Source: Croceimicrobium sp965279135 (GTDB lineage Bacteria > Bacteroidota > Bacteroidia > Flavobacteriales > Schleiferiaceae). Taken from it: a stretch of 64,000 nucleotides of DNA. The position numbers and the translations under genes are program-made. This document shows, piece after piece, positions 58,568-64,000 of this stretch; the first letter of the stretch is position 1, and each line of letters begins with the position of its first letter. The notes beneath the pieces are model-generated. The model had not been told where the DNA came from. It did not search any database and saw nothing but the letters and a program-made list of their open reading frames with translations. Location of the stretch: positions 2,418,001 through 2,482,000 of the forward strand of contig OZ257133.1 in the NCBI GenBank assembly GCA_965279135.1, given 5' to 3'.

Positions 58568-58948
58568 TCAGGCCCGGCGGCGCTGATAAACAAACCACAC
58601 GAGCACGGCAACCGTGGCACCAATACAATTGGCTAAAAAATCTAACCAATCTCCGGTTCGGCCACTTACAAATTCATTCTGTAGGATTTCAATTAATCCT
58701 CCGAAAAGCACACAAGTAAGCCAGATAGCGCCAAGTCGACCCCTTGTTAATTGATTCTTGGAATTATAACGAAGTGATCCAATTATTATTAGCACAGCCG
58801 CAAGGAAAAAGACACCTACATGAATGAGCTTATCATTAAGATCAAAGAGATCACGAGGAATGCGATCCCGGGGAATGAGGGTGAAATAAGAAATTAAAAA
58901 ACCCCAGAGCAAAGCTGGGGCATATCGTTTTAATCTGGATTTATCCAT
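58568..58948 (-). CDS. VanZ-like family protein
   Basis: 126 residues with four membrane helices (YAPALLWGFLISYFTLI, KLIHVGVFFLAAVLIIIG, AIWLTCVLFGGLIEILQ, LDFLANCIGATVAVLVWFVY). The DKLIHVGVFF and GLIEILQNEF...GDWLDFLANCIG segments are the VanZ family motif. VanZ proteins affect glycopeptide resistance in Gram-positive bacteria, but in Bacteroidota the role is unknown. It starts 4 bases after gcvH. Confidence 0.88.
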   Translation of the reverse strand: MDKSRLKRYAPALLWGFLISYFTLIPRDRIPRDLFDLNDKLIHVGVFFLAAVLIIIGSLRYNSKNQLTRGRLGAIWLTCVLFGGLIEILQNEFVSGRTGDWLDFLANCIGATVAVLVWFVYQRRRA

Positions 58949-58952
58949 TTAA

Positions 58953-59330
58953 CTAGGAAACCAATTCCTGATAAGCGGTTGCATCCAGGAGATCATCCAT
59001 TTCAGAGCTATCGGATAGTTTTATTTTCACCATCCAGCCTTTTCCGTATGGATCTTCATTTACTAGCTCCGGACTGCTCTCGATCTCTTCGTTGAATTCT
59101 AAAACCTCTCCCGATACAGGCATAAACAGATCTGAAACAGTTTTCACTGCTTCTACTGATCCAAAGGTTTCCTCCTTGTCTAAGGTCTCCCCTTCGGTTT
59201 CAACTTCAACAAATACAATATCACCTAATTCTCCTTGAGCAAAATCAGTGATTCCCACGGTAGCAACATCACCTTCCAGGCGAATCCATTCGTGGTCTTT
59301 GGTATACTTTAAATCGGTTGGAATATTCAT
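58953..59330 (-). CDS. gcvH: Glycine cleavage system H protein
   Basis: 125 residues, standard length. The lipoylated Lys is Lys63 in SVEAVKTVSD, and the NIPTDLKYTKDHEWI start and GWMVKIKLSD end match the family. It carries the aminomethyl group between P, T and L proteins. It follows sprA by 43 bases, a neighbour pairing seen widely in Bacteroidota, and is followed by VanZ. Confidence 0.97.
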   Translation of the reverse strand: MNIPTDLKYTKDHEWIRLEGDVATVGITDFAQGELGDIVFVEVETEGETLDKEETFGSVEAVKTVSDLFMPVSGEVLEFNEEIESSPELVNEDPYGKGWMVKIKLSDSSEMDDLLDATAYQELVS

Positions 59331-59373
59331 GCCTCGCTTATTTGATGCCGCAAATTAAATAGATTTTTAGGGA

Positions 59374-62300
59374 TTATTGACCCAAATTTAACCGAACACT
59401 GATCCCAAATTGATTCGTGGTGAGCGGGAAGGCATTCGAAGTCTTGAATCGCGACATATTCAGGTCATAGAACAACTTGGTTTGTATGCGTTGACTAAGA
59501 CGATAATCTGCTGAAACTTTTACTGTAGTAACTCTTTGGCCAGAGGTAGGTTGATCAACATCCTCTTGAATCCGACGAATCAAAATGATGTTATCCCGAA
59601 TTCCTACATCTGCTCTTAATTCCAGGTTAGCCACCGGATTGGTGCGCCTCTTACCCACTTTAACGAATCTAAGTTTCAAATCCTTTATGATGTATCCCGC
59701 GCCTATCACCCATTCGGTCCCGCGATTCTCTGTAATCTGATTATTAGTTAAGCTGAGCATAATATTCCGGTCGCTCTTATATTCTACGCGGACCGTCATG
59801 TTATTCTTCAACTTGGTGTTTAAGCCAATTAAAGGAGCAAACTGCTCGGTCATACTAACCGCATTAATCTGAAAGTTAGAAAGCAGATCGCCATTTGCAT
59901 CCAGGGGTACTTCATCCGGTCGGTCCTGAAGCGCCTTCTGTTGCAAAAGGTTTGTAGTTACGGAGGAAACCGTGTAAGTCGAGCGATAAGCATGATTAAG
60001 CGTGAAGCTTGCGAAATACTTCTTAAAGAGCTTCATTTTACTCAAACCATCATAGGTGATTTGCCAGTTAGGTAGTGGTATGGCACGTTCAAAACCGAGG
60101 GGAACAGTATTCGCGTCTGTTCCCGAATATGCCGCAATAAAGGCGGGAATCATCACGTCCTGAGAGCTCACGCTGTAATAACGGTAACCATAATTTGTAG
60201 AGTCTGGACTGCCCACCAATTCAGGAGAATATCCTGGAATAGAATCCGAAAATTGAGTGGCCAAACGCTGCGCTAAGCGTTGAGATATGATCAGGCGATT
60301 TTCGCGGAACTGATCATAAGTTGGAGAATTGTATTCCGGTGCCTCTAAGGTCTCGAAGGCTGTATTCAGCATAAACCATGAGCTGGTAAAAGTCTGAGTT
60401 TGGAAGGCATTCTGATTGGTGAAAGCGAAATTGGTGAAATCACCTGTTACCGGATCAAATACACTATCGGCTCTGAAGAAAGAATTCAAGTTACTGCTAC
60501 CCTGAGTTTGAGCGGTAACTACAATCCTTAAAGAATTCAGCGGTTCCAAAGTAAGGCGCATATTTAAGGTATTGCTACCGGTTCGAGAATATTGGGTATT
60601 GAGGTTAGGGTTGGTTACTAACCAATCATTATTAACTGCTGCGGTACGAATGTCGCGCTGATCACCTAAAGTAAAAAGCAATCCTGGCGCAGCCCCTGAC
60701 TCTGACATCCCCAAAAGGGTCGGACTAGGACGGAAACCCGGAAGAACCTGACCATCCGAACGGCTATAGTTCACAGAACCGGATTTAACCATCATCATGA
60801 ACTTGGCAGACTCCATCAACACTTTATCAAATACACTCTGTTCCTCATCTTCTTCCTCTTTTTGCCTCTCCTGGCTACGACGTTGACCAGGCGTGGGAAC
60901 TCCCCTCGGTCTTCTTCGCTCCGCACGTCGATTTGGACCGCCCGCCAGAGCCTTCTTCAGATAGGGCACCTTATTGTAGAGTGCATTAAAGTTGAGGGTA
61001 CTGTTTAATTGTATCTGTCGGTTATTCTGAATAGTGTTACCAAAATCGAGATTAAACTGAGTATTCCCAGGTGTTTGCGCTGTCCCTCGGGTAGTGGCCA
61101 AAGAAGGAGCCTGCCAGTCGTAATCCCCATTATAGGTAGCGGTAAGCGTAACAAAATCCATTAAGGGCAGCTTGTTGATAGGTACTTGCCAGTTAAGGGT
61201 TACCCTTTGATGATAATTAAGCGGACGGCCAAAATCACGGAGGTTGTTCTCGATCTCCGTCCGGTTTGAATCGGAATTCGGCGCCCCATTTAATTCATCA
61301 ATTCGGAAGCTTGCTCTCGCATTATAATCGAATCGCAGTGATTCGGTAATATCGAAGAGCATCGTATACTGACGATTCAGGTTAAAGTTCTTATTGTAAG
61401 TTGCCTCAAGATTACCCAGTAACTCAGGTGGAATATCATTGAGGATCGCATCCGTGTTCCGCATTTGCATGGCGGTATAGTTTCGATCGAAACTGGCGAT
61501 GGCCGTAAAGCTCTTAGGATAAGGGAAGAAATTGAAATCGCGGATTAAAGCCAGATAATCGCTTTGCATCCATTTCACCTTTTTAAAAGGCTTAATCGCT
61601 TTAGGCCGGGTACGGTAGGTATAATTTAGATTCCCGGTATGTTGACGGTTTATATCAAAGCGGGTATTGATGTTTCTCCTAAAGACTTCTGAAAATGAGT
61701 AGCTGACCGCAAAATTCTCAATGTCATAAACCTGGGCCTTGCGTTGACCCTGATTGGCCCCTCTCTCCTTCCGTACATTGGTGAAGTTTATCGACCTACG
61801 TCGCGTATAGTCCTGAGTAGCCTGGCGCAGAGAGTCCTGATCAAGAGGGTCTTCAATATTATCCAGAGCATCATCGAACTCAATGTCCAAATCTAATGGG
61901 TTAAATCTCGGGTTAATCCAGGTTTCACTAGCTCCGTAGAACATTGGAATCCGGATTCCTAAGTCCTTATTGAAAAACTTACCTAGCTCAACATTGGTCT
62001 GTAAATCATAGGCAAATCGCTCTTCCTGTTGAAACTCACTAACCGATTGATCCAGAGATCCCCAACCAATTGAACTCGTACTACCCGTTAAACTCACATT
62101 AGCAAAGTCAGCTAATTTGGCGGCTACCCTTGCATTGGCGGCCCAACCTCCATCCTGGTCGAAGTCTGTAAGGCGCAATTCGTTAATCCATACTTCCGCA
62201 TCTTTTGGCTGCCCATCATCAGGGTCATTGGCAAAACGACGTTTTGGATTTCGTACCCCAATTAATATCGTACGTACATTTCCGAGGTTGGGGGCTCCAA

Positions 62301-64000
62301 CTACGGTAACCCTTCCTCCGGCTCGATCTACGGAATAGGGTTCATTGAGCGGATCACCTGTATTACGATAGGCTCGATTACGCTCCAATTTAACATCCTT
62401 TAATACCTGCAGGGCGAAATCCATTTGATTCTCTGCTGGCCAGATCAATCCAGCATCGGTATTACTTACCCCCCATGGCGTTACGGTCATCGGAATTTCA
62501 TACTCGTAATAGTTCTGGTCGTAGTCGCTTCCTAAACGGATAAAAACTCTTAGATCCCCATCTTCAAGATCATCAACTGTATTTGCAGACTCCAAGTGAG
62601 TAAACAACTTCAAACGCTTATAAAGGCGCATATCAAAATCGATATTGCGGAAAACCGCTCGCGCATCCCCATCTTCCAGATTTAGGATACGCAGGGACAG
62701 AGCTTGCTCATTTTGCTGGTTAGCGGATGTGGTACCGAAAAGAATCTGCCGATCGATACCCGGAGGCAGCACATATGGCACGGGTTGGCGTGATCCATTC
62801 TGCTCAATATTCACGGCATTCACCTCAAATACAGTATTATCCTGATCATCCTGAGTGAGTCGATCACGAGTACCATCCAAGGCAAACTGATAACGTCGCC
62901 ATTCACCTCTCACTAATTCCATTCGGGCAAAGCGCATTACAATATTGCCTGGGAAATTTTTCATGAAGGCTCGGATAAAACGAATAGAGCGGAAATCGTT
63001 GATCGGACCAACCTTAGAATCAGGATTGAAAATCGGGATTTTAAACTGAATCCACTCCGCAGGATAGGATCTTCCATTAGGCTGTTCAGGCGAGGTCGTA
63101 CGATAAACATCCGTAATGTAATTCTGCCCTACTTCTTGCAAATCCCCAGGACGAATACTGATGCGGTATTGATAATAAGTCTCTGCTTTACTTAAGGTCT
63201 GATCTCGGTTAACATCTTCAATATCCGGTAGGTTGGTTGCAAATGCAGAAACCCCACCTACAGGAGTGGGATTAGAGTTTCCTTCGGGATTATTGAAAGA
63301 TTTATAGCGATCAAGAATATTGGCTTCTTCCTGATCCAAATTGTCGCCCCGATAGTACTGGAAGTTATCTGCGGCGGGGTCCTCGTCGGCTTGGTTATAG
63401 GCAGGAGTTCCGGTACCAAAAGTGTTTAAGACTCTCTGCACATAGTTTGCATAGGCCGTATCATTTGTCCAGGTACGCTCTTGCTCATCATTTAAAAGGT
63501 CATATCCAACATCCTGAAGATCACGAGCAGAGGGATCAGCATCAAAGGCCACTACGGGAGGACGAACATTGGTCGCATAACCCCATCGGGTAGAATCCAG
63601 CTTACTTAGGTCTCCATTTACCGGAATACTGTTCTCAATCGCCTGAACCCCATCACGAAGTATATCCTCCGACACACTACCCAAGTTGAAATAGAGGTCT
63701 CCACCAGCCGGGGGATTCTCCATACCCACAAAAGGGTTGAGCATCCAGAACTGAATGAACTCAATATTCTGTTCCTCGAAGTTTGTAACACTTACATCCC
63801 GCATAATACCGGCCCAGCGACTCTCGCCATTACGCAAGGTTCCATCCTGGTTAAGTCCTTCCGAGAAAGCAGTAGGTTCAACATCATAGTTATATGGACC
63901 TCTTTCTCTGGGATAATAGGCTAAATCCAGTGTGGCAATATTCCTGGGTTGGCTATTATCTAATTCGAGGTTAGGGAATACCTCATCAACTAAAACTTCC
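59374..64000 (-). CDS. sprA: Gliding motility/T9SS translocon protein SprA (Sov), 5' end outside window
   Basis: About 1541 C-terminal residues are visible and the frame stays open to the window edge; the full protein is usually near 2400. No valid start is inside: the codon at 63837 is only an internal TTG. SprA is the giant single-chain 36-strand outer membrane barrel that forms the T9SS export pore. The visible part begins in the RW(A/G)GIMRDV region and holds many amphipathic strands, a charged periplasmic-type loop (NRRAERRRPRGVPTPGQRRSQE) around two thirds along, and ends FGISVRLNLGQ. It would export the cargo proteins at 24903 and 29019. gcvH lies 43 bases downstream. Confidence 0.95.
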   Translation of the reverse strand, partial: EVLVDEVFPNLELDNSQPRNIATLDLAYYPRERGPYNYDVEPTAFSEGLNQDGTLRNGESRWAGIMRDVSVTNFEEQNIEFIQFWMLNPFVGMENPPAGGDLYFNLGSVSEDILRDGVQAIENSIPVNGDLSKLDSTRWGYATNVRPPVVAFDADPSARDLQDVGYDLLNDEQERTWTNDTAYANYVQRVLNTFGTGTPAYNQADEDPAADNFQYYRGDNLDQEEANILDRYKSFNNPEGNSNPTPVGGVSAFATNLPDIEDVNRDQTLSKAETYYQYRISIRPGDLQEVGQNYITDVYRTTSPEQPNGRSYPAEWIQFKIPIFNPDSKVGPINDFRSIRFIRAFMKNFPGNIVMRFARMELVRGEWRRYQFALDGTRDRLTQDDQDNTVFEVNAVNIEQNGSRQPVPYVLPPGIDRQILFGTTSANQQNEQALSLRILNLEDGDARAVFRNIDFDMRLYKRLKLFTHLESANTVDDLEDGDLRVFIRLGSDYDQNYYEYEIPMTVTPWGVSNTDAGLIWPAENQMDFALQVLKDVKLERNRAYRNTGDPLNEPYSVDRAGGRVTVVGAPNLGNVRTILIGVRNPKRRFANDPDDGQPKDAEVWINELRLTDFDQDGGWAANARVAAKLADFANVSLTGSTSSIGWGSLDQSVSEFQQEERFAYDLQTNVELGKFFNKDLGIRIPMFYGASETWINPRFNPLDLDIEFDDALDNIEDPLDQDSLRQATQDYTRRRSINFTNVRKERGANQGQRKAQVYDIENFAVSYSFSEVFRRNINTRFDINRQHTGNLNYTYRTRPKAIKPFKKVKWMQSDYLALIRDFNFFPYPKSFTAIASFDRNYTAMQMRNTDAILNDIPPELLGNLEATYNKNFNLNRQYTMLFDITESLRFDYNARASFRIDELNGAPNSDSNRTEIENNLRDFGRPLNYHQRVTLNWQVPINKLPLMDFVTLTATYNGDYDWQAPSLATTRGTAQTPGNTQFNLDFGNTIQNNRQIQLNSTLNFNALYNKVPYLKKALAGGPNRRAERRRPRGVPTPGQRRSQERQKEEEDEEQSVFDKVLMESAKFMMMVKSGSVNYSRSDGQVLPGFRPSPTLLGMSESGAAPGLLFTLGDQRDIRTAAVNNDWLVTNPNLNTQYSRTGSNTLNMRLTLEPLNSLRIVVTAQTQGSSNLNSFFRADSVFDPVTGDFTNFAFTNQNAFQTQTFTSSWFMLNTAFETLEAPEYNSPTYDQFRENRLIISQRLAQRLATQFSDSIPGYSPELVGSPDSTNYGYRYYSVSSQDVMIPAFIAAYSGTDANTVPLGFERAIPLPNWQITYDGLSKMKLFKKYFASFTLNHAYRSTYTVSSVTTNLLQQKALQDRPDEVPLDANGDLLSNFQINAVSMTEQFAPLIGLNTKLKNNMTVRVEYKSDRNIMLSLTNNQITENRGTEWVIGAGYIIKDLKLRFVKVGKRRTNPVANLELRADVGIRDNIILIRRIQEDVDQPTSGQRVTTVKVSADYRLSQRIQTKLFYDLNMSRFKTSNAFPLTTNQFGISVRLNLGQ

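Noticed and set aside
63835..63837. TTG as start of SprA
   Set aside because: The frame continues without a stop to the window edge with SprA-like sequence, so the codon is internal.
1..64000. tRNA genes, rRNA genes, CRISPR arrays, insertion sequences and prophage genes
   Set aside because: None of their signatures was seen in the gaps or coding regions, though a tRNA scan by program was not possible.

Overview
This window is a compact chromosomal segment from a member of the Bacteroidota, most likely a marine or aquatic Flavobacteriales-type bacterium. The evidence is a set of type IX secretion and gliding genes (sprA, gldA, gldB, gldC), secreted proteins with type A and type B C-terminal sorting domains, TonB-dependent receptors including one paired with a DUF4249 lipoprotein, a ctaB-cox3-cox3-cox4-SCO-DUF420 oxidase cluster, and repeated promoters of the Bacteroidota form (-33 TTG/TTTG, -7 TAnnTTTG). 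No rRNA, tRNA, CRISPR array, prophage or insertion sequence was seen. Intergenic gaps are short (none above 300 bases) and many neighbouring or convergent genes overlap.

Layout. 1-3800: the end of a TonB-dependent receptor, its DUF4249 partner, and a three-gene two-component set. 3900-8100: ahcY, a phosphopantetheinyl transferase, then an apparent operon joining a GGGP-synthase-family enzyme to a thiamine-binding-type protein, a PnuC/PnuT permease and a NadR-like kinase. 8100-10400: a TonB-dependent receptor behind a TPP riboswitch, convergent with that operon, which points to thiamine uptake. 10400-17200: a BtuB-like receptor, a MerR regulator, an M23 peptidase, alaS and a beta-barrel protein. 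17200-20060: an envelope block (lipoprotein, OmpH/Skp chaperone, PagL-like lipid A deacylase, SGNH lipoprotein). 20060-28960: engB, gldC/gldB, a beta-barrel protein, nadE, der, a T9SS cargo protein, gldA, rsgA and dtd. 29000-35480: a T9SS type B cargo protein, mazG, queD, a four-helix-bundle gene bounded by inverted heptamer arrays, then fabD-mvaD-mevalonate kinase-UbiA prenyltransferase. 35480-38880: an epimerase, a GlxA/AraC regulator and two ABM-type proteins. 38970-46400: M20 dipeptidase, phosphate transporter, DUF255 thioredoxin-like protein, aspartyl protease with PDZ domain, glycosyltransferase. 46390-51600: 7TM histidine kinase, tsaB, efflux adaptor and TolC. 51630-56050: the terminal oxidase cluster. 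56100-64000: cysQ, two TonB proteins, VanZ, gcvH and the 3' two thirds of sprA.

The most interesting points are: (i) a small four-helix-bundle gene framed by inverted arrays of a 7-base repeat, which looks like a non-autonomous mobile or dispersed cassette; (ii) a predicted archaeal-like ether lipid route (GGGP synthase family, UbiA prenyltransferase, mevalonate enzymes), with the GGGPS gene in the same apparent operon as thiamine uptake genes; (iii) thiamine salvage in which a NadR-like kinase sits where a thiamine kinase would be expected; (iv) a regulator plus a three-domain set of ABM-like proteins of unknown role; (v) ribosome-assembly GTPase genes whose -7 boxes lie so close to the start codon that their mRNAs may be leaderless.
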